A stretch of 47,892 bases of DNA from Gammaproteobacteria bacterium. Its GTDB lineage: Bacteria; Pseudomonadota; Gammaproteobacteria; Steroidobacterales; Rariloculaceae. The stretch's first letter is position 1; every line of letters begins with the position of its first letter. The notes below the pieces were generated by a model. The model did no database searches. It saw only the letters and a list, made by a program, of their open reading frames with translations, and was not told the DNA's origin. Positions 9,602 to 18,635 of the stretch are shown one piece after another. The stretch is taken from NCBI GenBank assembly GCA_022819855.1, contig JAJEGN010000009.1:1-47892 (forward strand), written 5' to 3'. The position numbers and the translations under genes are program-made.

Positions 9602-10936
9602 ATGGCCAGGGCAGGAACCAATCCGGCACTGATGTTGGGCGACGCGGCGCGCTTCGGCGAACTGCGCCAGCGGCTCGCGTTCCTCGTCGGCGCGCTCGTC
9701 GTGTATCGGATCGGCACGTTCATCCCCGTACCCGGAATCGATCCGATCGCGCTCGAGCAGTTCTTCCAGGCCCAGTCGGGCACGATCCTGAGCATGTTCA
9801 ACATGTTCTCCGGCGGCGCGCTCGAGCGCCTGTCGATCTTCGCGCTCGGCATCATGCCGTACATCTCCGCTTCGATCATCATGCAGATGGCGACGCACGT
9901 CGTGCCAACGCTCGGCCAGTTGCGCAAGGAGGGCGAGTCGGGACGGCGCAAGATCACCCAGTACACGCGTTACGGCACGGTCCTGCTGTCGACCTTCCAG
10001 TCCCTGGCCGCCGCGACCGCGCTGCAGAATCAGGGGATCGTGCTGAACCCGGGCACCGGTTTCGTGCTGACGGCTGCGGTGACGCTCGTGACCGGCACGA
10101 TGTTCCTGATGTGGCTCGGCGAGCAGATCACGGAGCGCGGCGTCGGCAACGGCATATCGATGATCATCCTTGCGAGCATCCTGTCCGGGCTGCCCGCGGC
10201 GATCGGCGGCACGCTGGAACTCGTCAACACGGGCGGCATGAATCCCGCGATGCCGCTGATTCTCGGCCTCCTGGTCCTCGGCGTGACCGGTTTTGTGGTG
10301 TTCATGGAGCGGGCGCAGCGGCGCATCACCGTGAACTACGCCAAGCGCCAGCAGGGCAGGCGCATGTACGCGGGCCAGACGAGCCATCTGCCGTTCAAGA
10401 TCAACATGTCGGGCGTGATCCCGCCGATTTTCGCTTCGAGCCTGATTCTCTTTCCGGCGACGATCGCGACCTGGTTCGGGACGGCCGAGGCCGTGTCGTG
10501 GCTGCAGCGACTGGCTGCGAGCCTGGCGCCGGGGCAGCCGATCTACATCCTGCTCTACGCCGCGCTCATCATCTTCTTCTGCTTCTTCTACACCGCGCTC
10601 GTCTTCAATTCCCGCGAGACCGCCGACAACCTCAAGCGTTCGGGCGCCTTCATCCCCGGGATCAGGCCGGGGCAGCAGACTGCCGAATACATCGACAAGG
10701 TGCTCACAAGGCTGACGTTCTGGGGGGCGATCTACATCACGGGCGTGTGCCTGATGCCGGAGTTCATGATCCTGCAGTTCAACGTGCCCTTCTACTTCGG
10801 CGGCACGTCGCTGCTGATCATCGTGGTCGTGTCCATGGATTTCATGGCGCAACTGCAGGCGCACATGATGACTCATCAGTACGAGGGCCTCATGAAGAAG
10901 GCCAACCTCAAGGGCTACGGCAGGCGTCCGACCTAG
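9602..10936 (+). CDS. secY: Protein translocase subunit SecY
   Basis: 444 residues, the family length (E. coli 443), with ten expected membrane helices. It is the channel of the Sec translocon in the inner membrane. Recognised segments include the first helix region [13 protein letters not shown], the plug and pore region after it, [22 protein letters not shown], and the cytoplasmic loop [25 protein letters not shown] sequence that contacts SecA and ribosomes. It is placed between rplO and rpmJ, as is usual in Gammaproteobacteria. Confidence 0.97.
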   Translation: MARAGTNPALMLGDAARFGELRQRLAFLVGALVVYRIGTFIPVPGIDPIALEQFFQAQSGTILSMFNMFSGGALERLSIFALGIMPYISASIIMQMATHVVPTLGQLRKEGESGRRKITQYTRYGTVLLSTFQSLAAATALQNQGIVLNPGTGFVLTAAVTLVTGTMFLMWLGEQITERGVGNGISMIILASILSGLPAAIGGTLELVNTGGMNPAMPLILGLLVLGVTGFVVFMERAQRRITVNYAKRQQGRRMYAGQTSHLPFKINMSGVIPPIFASSLILFPATIATWFGTAEAVSWLQRLAASLAPGQPIYILLYAALIIFFCFFYTALVFNSRETADNLKRSGAFIPGIRPGQQTAEYIDKVLTRLTFWGAIYITGVCLMPEFMILQFNVPFYFGGTSLLIIVVVSMDFMAQLQAHMMTHQYEGLMKKANLKGYGRRPT

Positions 10937-10955
10937 CCGGGCCAGGAGCAGCGAA

Positions 10956-11072
10956 ATGAAAGTCAGGGCATCGGTCCGAAAAATGTGCAGAAACTGCAAG
11001 ATCGTCCGCCGCAACGGCGTGATCCGGGTGATCTGCACCGCCGATAAACGTCACAAGCAGCGGCAGGGCTAG
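10956..11072 (+). CDS. rpmJ: 50S ribosomal protein L36 (zinc-binding form)
   Basis: A 38-codon gene starting [19 protein letters not shown] and ending KRHKQRQG, nearly identical to E. coli L36. The zinc ligands Cys11, Cys14, Cys27 and His33 are all present, so this is the C+ form. An AGGAG-like site lies at 10944-10949. It fills the gap between secY and rpsM. Confidence 0.95.
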   Translation: MKVRASVRKMCRNCKIVRRNGVIRVICTADKRHKQRQG

Positions 11073-11083
11073 GGGGCGCGACG

Positions 11084-11440
11084 ATGGCACGTATCGCAGG
11101 TATCAACATACCCGTACACAAGCACGTCTCGATCGCGCTGACGCAGATCTTCGGCGTCGGACGCAGCCGGGCCCTCGCGGCCTGTCTGGCGGCCGATATC
11201 GATCCCGCGACGCCGGTTCGGGACCTCAGCGAACCGCAGGTCGCCAGGCTCAGGGATATCGTCAGCGGTCTCACGATCGAGGGCGACCTGCGCCGTGAGG
11301 TCGGAATGAACATCAAGCGGCTCATGGATCTCGGCTGCTATCGCGGGATCCGTCATCGCCGCGGTCTGCCGAGCCGGGGTCAGCGTACGCGCACCAACGC
11401 ACGGACCCGCAAGGGACCGCGCCGGCCGATCCGCAAGTAG
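11084..11440 (+). CDS. rpsM: 30S ribosomal protein S13
   Basis: 118 residues beginning [26 protein letters not shown]. It contains the [23 protein letters not shown] segment that contacts tRNA and the B1 intersubunit bridges. It is the first gene of the alpha operon (rpsM-rpsK-rpsD-rpoA-rplQ). No separate promoter was recognised between rpmJ and rpsM. Confidence 0.97.
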   Translation: MARIAGINIPVHKHVSIALTQIFGVGRSRALAACLAADIDPATPVRDLSEPQVARLRDIVSGLTIEGDLRREVGMNIKRLMDLGCYRGIRHRRGLPSRGQRTRTNARTRKGPRRPIRK

Positions 11441-11454
11441 GGTCAGGAGTCACC

Positions 11455-11844
11455 ATGGCAAAACAGCGCGGTCCTGCGAAAAAGAAGATCAAGCGACAGA
11501 TCGTCGATGCTGTCGCGCACATTCATGCATCGTTCAACAACACGATCATCACGATCACGGACCGCCAGGGTAACGCCCTCTCCTGGGCGACCTCCGGCGG
11601 CTGCGGATTCAGAGGATCGAGGAAGAGCACGCCGTTCGCCGCCCAGGTGGCGGCGGAGAAGGTGGGCAACGTGGCGAAGGACTACGGGGTCAAGAACCTC
11701 GAGGTCCGCGTAAAGGGGCCGGGACCCGGCCGCGAATCGGCCGTGAGGGCGCTCAATGCGCTCGGTTTTCGGATTTCGCAGATCGAGGACGTGACCCCGA
11801 TTCCACACAACGGCTGCCGGCCACCGAAACGACGAAGAGTCTGA
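11455..11844 (+). CDS. rpsK: 30S ribosomal protein S11
   Basis: 129 residues, exactly the E. coli length. It contains [19 protein letters not shown] and the C-terminal [20 protein letters not shown], which lies in the platform near the Shine-Dalgarno helix. It is 14 bases after rpsM and 11 bases before rpsD. Confidence 0.97.
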   Translation: MAKQRGPAKKKIKRQIVDAVAHIHASFNNTIITITDRQGNALSWATSGGCGFRGSRKSTPFAAQVAAEKVGNVAKDYGVKNLEVRVKGPGPGRESAVRALNALGFRISQIEDVTPIPHNGCRPPKRRRV

Positions 11845-11855
11845 GCGGAAGAGAA

Positions 11856-12476
11856 ATGGCGAGATACAGAGGTCCAACTTGCAAGCTTTCCCGGCGCGAG
11901 GGCACCGACCTTTTTCTCAAGAGCGGCATCAAGCCGCTTGAGGCGAAGTGCAAGCTCGAGGTGCCGCCCGGCGGCCCCGGGCAACGGCGTCCCCGCCTGT
12001 CGGATTATGGCGTGCAACTGCGTGAGAAGCAGAAACTGCGCCGGATGTACGGCGTGCTCGAGCGACAGTTCCGCAACTATTACAAGAAGGCGTCGAAGGT
12101 CAAGGGATCGACGGGCGAGAATCTGCTCAGGATGCTCGAGGCGCGCCTCGACAACGTCGTCTACCGCATGGGTTTCGCCTCGACGCGGGCGGAGGCGCGG
12201 CAGCTCGTGAGCCACCGCGGCATCGTCGTCAACGACAGGATCGTCAACATTCCCTCCTACCAGTTGAAGGCCGGCGACAAGGTGGCCGTGCGGGAGCGGG
12301 CCAGGGGGCAGCTCCGAATCCAGGCCGCGCTCGATATCGCCGGGCAGGTCGGTTTTCCGGAATGGGTCGAAGTGGACGACAAGAAAATGGAGGGCACCCT
12401 CAAGGCCCTCCCCGAGCGCGACGAGATCCTTCCGGAGATCAACGAAAATCTGGTCGTCGAGCTTTACTCGAAGTAA
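11856..12476 (+). CDS. rpsD: 30S ribosomal protein S4
   Basis: 206 residues, matching E. coli S4. It starts [24 protein letters not shown], lacks the N-terminal four-cysteine zinc cluster, and has the S4 RNA-binding domain ([21 protein letters not shown]). In E. coli S4 represses the alpha operon at the rpsM start. It is an initiator of 30S assembly and a fidelity protein. Confidence 0.97.
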   Translation: MARYRGPTCKLSRREGTDLFLKSGIKPLEAKCKLEVPPGGPGQRRPRLSDYGVQLREKQKLRRMYGVLERQFRNYYKKASKVKGSTGENLLRMLEARLDNVVYRMGFASTRAEARQLVSHRGIVVNDRIVNIPSYQLKAGDKVAVRERARGQLRIQAALDIAGQVGFPEWVEVDDKKMEGTLKALPERDEILPEINENLVVELYSK

Positions 12477-12493
12477 ACCGAGGAGAATCTCAG

Positions 12494-13504
12494 ATGCAGG
12501 GATCAGCGACTGATTTCTTGAAACCGCGCGCCGTCAGGGTCCAGTCGGTCGGACTGAACCGGGCCAAGGTCACGGTCGAACCCTTCGAGCGCGGTTTCGG
12601 TCATACGCTCGGCAACGCGCTCAGGCGGATTCTCCTGTCGTCGATGCCCGGAGCGGCCATCGTCGAGGCGGAGATCGAAGGCGTGCTCCACGAGTACACG
12701 AGCATCGAGGGCGTGCAGGAAGATGTCGTCGACATCCTGCTGAACCTCAAGGCCGTCGCGATCAGGATGCACTCGCGCGAGGAAGCGGAGTTGAATCTGG
12801 CAAAGAAGGGCCCCGGTCCGGTGGTGGCCGGTGACATCCAGTGCGACCACGACATCGAGATCGTGAATCCGGAGCTCGTCATCGCCAACCTGACCAAGGC
12901 CGGCGAACTGCGCGCGATTCTCAAGGTGGCCCGGGGCCGCGGCTATCATCCTGCCATGCAGACGGCGGTGTTCGAGGAACAGACCCGGCCGATCGGCCGA
13001 TTGCAGCTCGATGCCTCGTTCACGCCGATACGCCGCGTGACCTACGGCGTCGAGGCGGCGCGCGTCGAGCAAAGGACCAATCTCGACAAGCTCATCATCG
13101 ACATCGAGACGAACGGCACGATCGATGCCGAGGATGCGATCCGGCGCGCCGGAAGCATTCTCAAGAACCAGCTTGATGTATTCGTCGAGCTGCAGGGCGA
13201 CGGCGACCCGGCCTACGGTAGCGCCGAGACCCATGTAGCGCCGATCCTGCTGAGGCCGGTCGATGAGCTCGAGCTGACCGTTCGTTCGGCGAACTGCCTG
13301 AAGGCCGAAAGCATCAACTACATCGGCGACCTCGTGCAGCGTTCGGAAGTCGAATTGCTGCGTACGCCGAATCTGGGCAAGAAGTCGCTGACGGAGATCA
13401 AGGAAGTGCTGGAGAAGCACGGCCTCGCACTCGGTACGCGGCTCGACAACTGGCCGCCGCCCGCGCTGCGCACCGAGGACGAGCCGGCGCCGCTGGCGTT
13501 CTAG
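12494..13504 (+). CDS. rpoA: DNA-directed RNA polymerase subunit alpha
   Basis: 336 residues (E. coli 329). The ATG at 12494 follows AGGAG at 12481-12485; the longer open frame upstream overlaps rpsD and was rejected. The N-terminal domain ([23 protein letters not shown]) dimerises to assemble beta and beta-prime. After a linker, the C-terminal domain ([24 protein letters not shown] and [13 protein letters not shown]) contacts UP elements and activators. Its position between rpsD and rplQ is canonical. Confidence 0.97.
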   Translation: MQGSATDFLKPRAVRVQSVGLNRAKVTVEPFERGFGHTLGNALRRILLSSMPGAAIVEAEIEGVLHEYTSIEGVQEDVVDILLNLKAVAIRMHSREEAELNLAKKGPGPVVAGDIQCDHDIEIVNPELVIANLTKAGELRAILKVARGRGYHPAMQTAVFEEQTRPIGRLQLDASFTPIRRVTYGVEAARVEQRTNLDKLIIDIETNGTIDAEDAIRRAGSILKNQLDVFVELQGDGDPAYGSAETHVAPILLRPVDELELTVRSANCLKAESINYIGDLVQRSEVELLRTPNLGKKSLTEIKEVLEKHGLALGTRLDNWPPPALRTEDEPAPLAF

Positions 13505-13528
13505 GCAGACTGGACGGGCTCAGGGACA

Positions 13529-13918
13529 ATGCGTCACAGAAAATCCGGCCGCAAGCTCGGCAGGACATCGGCGCATCGCAAGGCGATGTACCGCAATCTT
13601 GCCGTCTCGCTGCTGCAGCACGAGACGATTCGCACGACCGTGCCGAAAGCCAAGGAGCTCAGGCGGGTCGTCGAACCGCTGATCACGCTCGCAAGGCGCG
13701 CCAGCGAGAACTCGGGAGATGCCGTGCGCCTGCGCCGGCTCGCGTTCTCGCGACTCAGGGACGACGCGGCCGTCGGTAAGCTCTTCACCGAACTCGGGCC
13801 GCGGTTCAAGGATCGGCCGGGCGGCTACCTGCGGATTCTCAAGATGGGGCATCGGGCCGGTGACGCTGCGCCGATGGCCATGGTTCAGTTGCTCGACCAG
13901 CCGGAAGCCGAAGACTGA
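13529..13918 (+). CDS. rplQ: 50S ribosomal protein L17
   Basis: 129 residues beginning [20 protein letters not shown], the last gene of the alpha operon. The C-terminus carries the family end region [23 protein letters not shown]. Only 46 bases separate its stop from the convergently transcribed kinase gene, and no clear intrinsic terminator is seen there; a GTGCGG/TCGCAC pairing at about 13929-13954 is weak. Confidence 0.96.
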   Translation: MRHRKSGRKLGRTSAHRKAMYRNLAVSLLQHETIRTTVPKAKELRRVVEPLITLARRASENSGDAVRLRRLAFSRLRDDAAVGKLFTELGPRFKDRPGGYLRILKMGHRAGDAAPMAMVQLLDQPEAED

Positions 13919-13964
13919 GCGATTCGTAGTGCGGTCGTGGGCGGCCGCTCGCACATTGGATTGG

Positions 13965-14693
13965 TTACGGGGGGGTGTTGTCCCTTCGGCGTTGCCGCCA
14001 GCGCTGGCGGGGGCGGCGGAGGGTGAGTTTCTGCCAGGGTATGCGGATCCAGCGGGCGATGCGTTCGAGCCATAGGGGGCGGTAGAGTTCGGCGTCCTCG
14101 GGCGACAGCTTGCTCATATTCCTTCGATACTTGAGCTTGAGCCAGGCGTTCACGTCGAGTTGCGCGAACCAGGCGAACCGCATGCTGTTCCAGGTGCGTG
14201 CCGGGTGTTGTTTGAGGGTGGCGACGCCGAAGTCGATGATGTGGGGGCGCTCACCGGAGCCGACGAGTACGTTGTCCTTGCGCTTGAGATCGCCGTGGGC
14301 GACGCCGGCCGCGTGCATCGCGGCGATTGTGTCGAAGAGGTGGGCGAAGAATCGTTCTCGGTCTTCGAGATGGGGTTCGTGGTCGCGCAGTGAGGGGCCG
14401 TCGATCGCTTCGAGTACGAGGTAGTGGTCGTCGACGAGTCCGTACGATCGGGGAATTCCGGGAACGTTCTCAAGCCGCTCGTAGACTTGCTGTTCGCGCC
14501 GGAGCGCGGCGAGACCGAGCTGGCGTAGCGGGAAAGTGTCGTGAGGCCGCTTGACGACCACCTCTCCGAGGGGGCTCGCGTAGCGGTGTACGGTGGCCTG
14601 GTAGCCGCGTCCGAGCAGCGTGCCGGGGTTTGAAGCGATCTCCTTGCGAAGCCAGTGGGCGAGCGCGTCGCGGCGGTCGTCGTCGGCGTTCAT
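13965..14693 (-). CDS. Small Bud32/RIO-like kinase (lipopolysaccharide-kinase-like family)
   Basis: 242 residues. Protein-kinase-fold landmarks are visible: a glycine loop LLGRGYQATVHRY (about 27-38), the ATP-binding lysine in VVVKRP (Lys48), the catalytic HGDLKRKDN (His133, Asp135, Asn141) and the metal-binding DFG (154-156). The HGD form, the small size and the missing activation segment point to the Bud32/RIO/KdkA-WaaP group rather than eukaryote-like Ser/Thr kinases. The Asp-to-Asn spacing is one residue longer than in HRDLKPEN. The last 35 residues are very basic (many Arg), perhaps binding membrane or nucleic acid. The substrate is unknown. It lies 43 bases downstream of the ICMT-like gene on the same strand. 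Confidence 0.75.
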   Translation of the reverse strand: MNADDDRRDALAHWLRKEIASNPGTLLGRGYQATVHRYASPLGEVVVKRPHDTFPLRQLGLAALRREQQVYERLENVPGIPRSYGLVDDHYLVLEAIDGPSLRDHEPHLEDRERFFAHLFDTIAAMHAAGVAHGDLKRKDNVLVGSGERPHIIDFGVATLKQHPARTWNSMRFAWFAQLDVNAWLKLKYRRNMSKLSPEDAELYRPLWLERIARWIRIPWQKLTLRRPRQRWRQRRRDNTPP

Positions 14694-14736
14694 CGCGTCG
14701 CCGCCTGCCCGCGGCGAGATGGCGTGACAAGGCTGG

Positions 14737-15378
14737 CTACCAAACGATCATACCCATGCAGGCGAGGATGTAGACGGCGATCACGATCTCGCCGTTGCGC
14801 CACATGCTCCGGGCGAAGGACCAGCGGCCGCCGCCCATGGCTCTGACGTTTTGCAGCGCCGGCACGAGCGCGGGCACGTCGCGGGCCCAGCGTTCCCAGC
14901 GCTCGCCGAAGTACCGCCGGAGCTTGCGGTCCTCGTACTCGATCGCGGGCGGGTAGTAGAACCAGAAGAAGAGCCCGGCGAGGGGCAGTGCCCACCAGGT
15001 GGCGTTCGCGAGTGCCAGACCGCCAACGATCAGGATGTTGCCCGTGTACAGGGGGTGGCGTACGAGGGCGTACGGGCCGTTGATCGCAAGTTGCTCGTTC
15101 TTGACGATGAAGCCGCTCGCATAGAGCCGGGTCGCCGTGCCGACGAGTGCGAGAGGGATTCCGATCATGATCGGCAAGGTACTCGGCGCCGCGGTCAGCG
15201 CGTACAGCAGGATCAACGCGACCGCGCCGAGTTGGCGCGATATCTCATGGTATCGGAGCTCGCGGATCGAATGACTCAGCCCGCTGAGCGGCGGCAGGTC
15301 TCGCGTTCTGTGTGACATGTGCGTGTCGTTCGATGGTTTCCGATACGGGTGGTTCGCCGGCTTCCGGCAGGCGTGCAT
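14737..15378 (-). CDS. Isoprenylcysteine carboxyl methyltransferase (ICMT)-family membrane protein
   Basis: 213 residues with several hydrophobic segments (about 50-63, 67-86, 118-143 and 197-213). The diagnostic motif GPYALVRHPLYTGN (about 104-117) and the later YEDRKLRRYFG...W region match the SAM-binding end of ICMT/PEMT-type methyltransferases. Bacteria rarely prenylate proteins, so the substrate is open: lipids, isoprenoids or small molecules are possible. The ATG at 15378 has a GGAG seven bases upstream; an internal ATG at 15318 (MSHRTRD) is a plausible alternative. pepQ is 82 bases upstream and the kinase 43 bases downstream, all on the minus strand. Confidence 0.75.
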   Translation of the reverse strand: MHACRKPANHPYRKPSNDTHMSHRTRDLPPLSGLSHSIRELRYHEISRQLGAVALILLYALTAAPSTLPIMIGIPLALVGTATRLYASGFIVKNEQLAINGPYALVRHPLYTGNILIVGGLALANATWWALPLAGLFFWFYYPPAIEYEDRKLRRYFGERWERWARDVPALVPALQNVRAMGGGRWSFARSMWRNGEIVIAVYILACMGMIVW

Positions 15379-15460
15379 CGCGGCGCTCCGATCTGCCTGC
15401 TGCGCACGGTTCCGATGCTCGTGTTGCTCCCGGTGCCGATTTGCGCGCTTCGCGGGACGG

Positions 15461-16849
15461 TCACTCCTGGCCGAGCGCCGCGAACGCCTCGCGCGTCAGG
15501 TTCCTCGCGCCTGACGGTTCAACGACCAGATTATCCTCGATTCTGATGCCGCCGAAAGGCAGCAGGCGCTCAACGAGGTTGAAGTTCAGCATGCGGCGCA
15601 GCTCCGGATCGAGGCGCCGCAGCAACGATTCGATGAAGTAGAGTCCCGGCTCGATCGTGAGCGAGAAACCCGGTTCGAGCACGCGGGTCAGGCGCAAAAA
15701 GGGGTGCGGCTCCGGCGCCGGTCGAAGTTCGCCCGTCGGCGTGCTCTGGCGCCCGCCGACATCGTGCACCTGCAGTCCGAGCAGGTGGCCGAGGCCGTGC
15801 GGCAGGAAGGTGCGCGTGATGCCGCTGGCGTGGGCTTCGTCCGCACTGCGGTTGACGAGGCCGTGCTCGCTCAGGACGCCCGCGACGAGTTCGTGCGTAC
15901 GCTCGTTGAGGTCCGTGAAGTCGACGCCCGCCCTAACCTCGGCGCACAAGGTCTGCTGCAGCGCTTCCATCGATTCCAGGAGTTCGGCGAAGCCCGCGTC
16001 GGGCGCGCCCCAGGTGCGCGACACGTCCGCCGCGTAGCCTTTGAAGCGCGCACCTGCATCGATGAGCAGGGAGCGCGTTTCGGCCGGCGCCGCGCGGTCG
16101 AGCCGCTGGTAGTGCAGTATCGCCGCGTGGGCGTTCATCGCGACGATGCTGGCGTAGGGGAGCTCGGATTCGCACTGGCCGGTCGCGCCGAGGTAAGTCT
16201 GATGGAGGGAATACTCCGAGGCGCCTGCACGGAACGCCGCACCGGGACCGGCCCGATTCAGCGAATACTCCGACGCATCCACGGAAAACGCCGCGCCGAC
16301 GGCGAGATGTCCCGCGGCCGCGATCGAGTTCGCGCGCGCGATGCAGGCGATCTCGTAATCCGTCTTTGCCGCGCGCGAGAAATCCAGGCGGGCGAGCAGT
16401 GCCGCGTGGTCCACGAAACCGTCGCTTGCGGGGCCGCCGTCTGGCGCGCCGATCGCCGCGTAGCGTCCGCTGAGGCCCGCGAGCAGCGACCTCGCTGCAG
16501 TGCCCGATTTCGCGATTTCGATGTCGAAGTGCCCCGTCCAGAAGCCTTCCGGATCGTCCGGCGGTGCGTGCCAGAAGTCATCGTCCTGCCGATAGATCAC
16601 GAGCGGCCGCCGGCCGGGGTTCACGACCAGGGCCGATCCGGGCACGTCGGTGAGGGGCAGCCACGCGGTAAACCAGGGATCCACGCGAAACGGCGCCGTC
16701 GTGTCGTCCCGAGGGTAGTACCTGGGCTCGCCCGAGAAGATCACGACGCCGTCGAGATCCGTCTCGGCCAGCGCCGTTTCGAACCGTGCCGCCATGGTGG
16801 CGACGTGGTGCGCGTAGAGTGCCGGGAAGTCCGGCTCCGCGGGAGTCAT
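15461..16849 (-). CDS. pepQ: Xaa-Pro dipeptidase (M24B) with an internal tandem duplication
   Basis: 462 residues of pita-bread metallopeptidase (E. coli PepQ 443). It cleaves dipeptides with C-terminal proline. The metal ligands are all visible: Asp264 (LLIDAG), Asp275 (AADVSRTW), His351 (LPHGLGH), Glu400 (TIEPGLYF) and Glu438 (RIEDN). Residues 187-204 and 205-222 form an 18-residue tandem repeat (DASEYSL / GASEYSL cores) just before the conserved YLGATGQ segment. This accounts for most of the extra length over E. coli. The catalytic core is unaffected, so the enzyme is probably active. It is divergent from the gamma-glutamyltransferase gene. Confidence 0.93.
   Translation of the reverse strand: MTPAEPDFPALYAHHVATMAARFETALAETDLDGVVIFSGEPRYYPRDDTTAPFRVDPWFTAWLPLTDVPGSALVVNPGRRPLVIYRQDDDFWHAPPDDPEGFWTGHFDIEIAKSGTAARSLLAGLSGRYAAIGAPDGGPASDGFVDHAALLARLDFSRAAKTDYEIACIARANSIAAAGHLAVGAAFSVDASEYSLNRAGPGAAFRAGASEYSLHQTYLGATGQCESELPYASIVAMNAHAAILHYQRLDRAAPAETRSLLIDAGARFKGYAADVSRTWGAPDAGFAELLESMEALQQTLCAEVRAGVDFTDLNERTHELVAGVLSEHGLVNRSADEAHASGITRTFLPHGLGHLLGLQVHDVGGRQSTPTGELRPAPEPHPFLRLTRVLEPGFSLTIEPGLYFIESLLRRLDPELRRMLNFNLVERLLPFGGIRIEDNLVVEPSGARNLTREAFAALGQE
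16184..16291 (-). repeat. 54-bp in-frame tandem duplication inside pepQ
   Basis: Two adjacent 54-base units encode AFSVDASEYSLNRAGPGA and AFRAGASEYSLHQTYLGA. The exact 11-mer GAATACTCCGA (plus-strand reading) recurs at 16209 and 16263, 54 bases apart. The second unit, which leads into TGQ, looks like the ancestral copy because it keeps the family-like YLGATG ending. The units have diverged, so the duplication is not very recent. Confidence 0.85.
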
Positions 16850-16874
16850 TGGGGTTTTCGAACGACCGTTCGCG

Positions 16875-16904
16875 TTGGTTAACCGTGCAATCTCGGGAAT
16901 AATA
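16875..16904. promoter_or_regulatory. Divergent promoter region between pepQ and the ggt-like gene, sharing one -10
   Basis: Forward: TTGGTT at 16875-16880, 17 bases, then AATAAT at 16898-16903, giving a start near 16910 for the gamma-glutamyltransferase gene. Reverse: the same AT-rich patch reads TATTAT on the minus strand (16899-16904), 50 bases before pepQ, with only a poor -35. Overlapping symmetric -10 elements of this kind can fire in both directions. The assignment is by motif only. Confidence 0.5.
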
Positions 16905-16953
16905 GGCGTCCCTGTTCACATCTACCAGGCACCCCGGCCGCTGCGGCCGCGGC

Positions 16954-18621
16954 TTGCCAAGCCAGATTCACTTGAACCGTCCGTTCGGAAACCATTTTGC
17001 GACGCGATCTCTCGTCATGGCCGGGCGCGGCATGGTCGCGACGAGCCAGCCGCTCGCGAGCGGGATCGGGCTTGAAATCCTGCGCCGCGGCGGGACGGCG
17101 GTGGATGCCGCGATCGGTGCGAATGCGGCGCTCGGGCTCATGGAGCCGACCGGTTGCGGCATCGGCGGAGACCTTTTCGCGATCGTCTGGCATGAGTCCG
17201 AGCGCAGGCTCTTCGGGCTCAACGCCAGCGGCCGCTCGCCGCTCGGCATGGCGCGCGCGCGGCTGGACGAACTGAAGCTCGCGGAGATTCCCTCCTCGGG
17301 ACCGCTGTCGGTCAGTGTGCCCGGCGCCGTGGACGGCTGGTTCGAACTGCACGAACGGTTCGGCGGACTGTCCATGCCCGAGATCCTGGAACCCGCGATC
17401 GGCTACGCGCGCGAGGGCTTTCCGGTCAGCGAGATCATCGCGGGGTATTGGGCTGCCGATGTCGAGCGGCTCGGCGCCTTTCCCGGCCTCACCGAGGTCT
17501 ATGCGCCGACGGGCCGCGCGCCCGCTGCGGGCGACACGTTCAGGAACCCGCGGCTTGCTGCGGCTTATGAGCTCATCGCGGGCGACGGCCGCAAGGCTTT
17601 CTACGACGGCCCGATCGCGGCGGAGATCGCCGCGAGTGTGCAAGCCCAGGGCGGATATCTCAGCCATGATGACCTTCGTGCCCACTCCTCCGAGTGGGTC
17701 GATCCCGTCGCGACGAACTATCGCGGCTACGACGTCTGGGAACTGCCGCCGAACGGGCAGGGCATCGCCGTGCTGCAGATGCTGAACCTGCTCGAGGGCT
17801 ACGATCTTGCTGCGCTCGAATGGGGCAGCGCGGAGCACCTGCACCTCCTGATCGAGGCGAAGAAGCTCGCCTTCGAGGACCGTGCGCGCCACTATGCCGA
17901 CCCCGCGTTCGCCGACGTCCCCGTGGCCGCGCTGATCGGCGAGGACTATGCGGCGGAGCGCCGCCGGCTGATCCGACAGGACGCCGTCCTGACCGAGCCT
18001 TCCTGGGGCGATCCGCCTGCGCTCGAAGCCGGCGACACGGTTTATCTCGCGGCAGCCGACGCAGCGGGCAACATGGTGTCGCTGATTCAAAGCAACTATC
18101 GCGGCATGGGTTCCGGCGTCGTCGCGCGCCGCTTCGGCTTCGGGCTGCAGAATCGCGGCGAGGCGTTCAGCCTCGAACCCGACCATCCCAACGCCTACGC
18201 GCCCGGCAAGCGGCCTTTCCATACCATCATTCCGGGCTTCGTCACGCGCGACGGCGACCCGGTCATGGCGTTCGGCGTCATGGGCGCCGCGATGCAGCCG
18301 CAGGGCCAGGTCCAGGTGCTCAGCAACATCGTCGACTTCGGCATGAACGCTCAGGAAGCCGGCGACGCGCCGCGTGCCCGTCACGACGGCTCGAGCGAGC
18401 CCACGGGCGTTCGCATCAGCGGCGGCGGAACGGTGTGCCTGGAATCGGGCTTTCCCGATGCGACGGTCGCGGGCCTGGCCCGACTTGGCCACGTCATCGG
18501 CCGCGCGGATGCCGGCGAAGGCGGTTTCGGCGGCTATCAGGCGATAATGCGCGACAGCGAACGCAGGCTGTATCTCGGCGCATCGGAATCGCGCAAGGAC
18601 GGCTGCGCGTTGGGTTATTGA
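16954..18621 (+). CDS. Gamma-glutamyltransferase family protein (Ntn hydrolase), no signal peptide
   Basis: 555 residues from a TTG start; no ATG or GTG exists between the upstream in-frame stop at 16903-16905 and this point, and residues before [15 protein letters not shown] are needed by the family. Another TTG at 16972 is possible; neither has a clear ribosome binding site. The core shows [11 protein letters not shown] and the self-cleavage site [14 protein letters not shown], with Thr362 aligning with the catalytic Thr391 of E. coli Ggt, followed by [11 protein letters not shown]. Unlike periplasmic GGT it has no signal peptide, so it is probably cytoplasmic (YwrD-like). The substrate is uncertain. 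trpS follows 14 bases later. Confidence 0.85.
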   Translation: MPSQIHLNRPFGNHFATRSLVMAGRGMVATSQPLASGIGLEILRRGGTAVDAAIGANAALGLMEPTGCGIGGDLFAIVWHESERRLFGLNASGRSPLGMARARLDELKLAEIPSSGPLSVSVPGAVDGWFELHERFGGLSMPEILEPAIGYAREGFPVSEIIAGYWAADVERLGAFPGLTEVYAPTGRAPAAGDTFRNPRLAAAYELIAGDGRKAFYDGPIAAEIAASVQAQGGYLSHDDLRAHSSEWVDPVATNYRGYDVWELPPNGQGIAVLQMLNLLEGYDLAALEWGSAEHLHLLIEAKKLAFEDRARHYADPAFADVPVAALIGEDYAAERRRLIRQDAVLTEPSWGDPPALEAGDTVYLAAADAAGNMVSLIQSNYRGMGSGVVARRFGFGLQNRGEAFSLEPDHPNAYAPGKRPFHTIIPGFVTRDGDPVMAFGVMGAAMQPQGQVQVLSNIVDFGMNAQEAGDAPRARHDGSSEPTGVRISGGGTVCLESGFPDATVAGLARLGHVIGRADAGEGGFGGYQAIMRDSERRLYLGASESRKDGCALGY

Positions 18622-18635
18622 GGACAGGATCGACG

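Noticed and set aside
9404..11038. A 544-codon open frame antisense to secY and rpmJ
   Set aside because: Long antisense frames are expected in GC-rich DNA; the sense frame is an unmistakable SecY and the antisense product is low-complexity and unlike any family.
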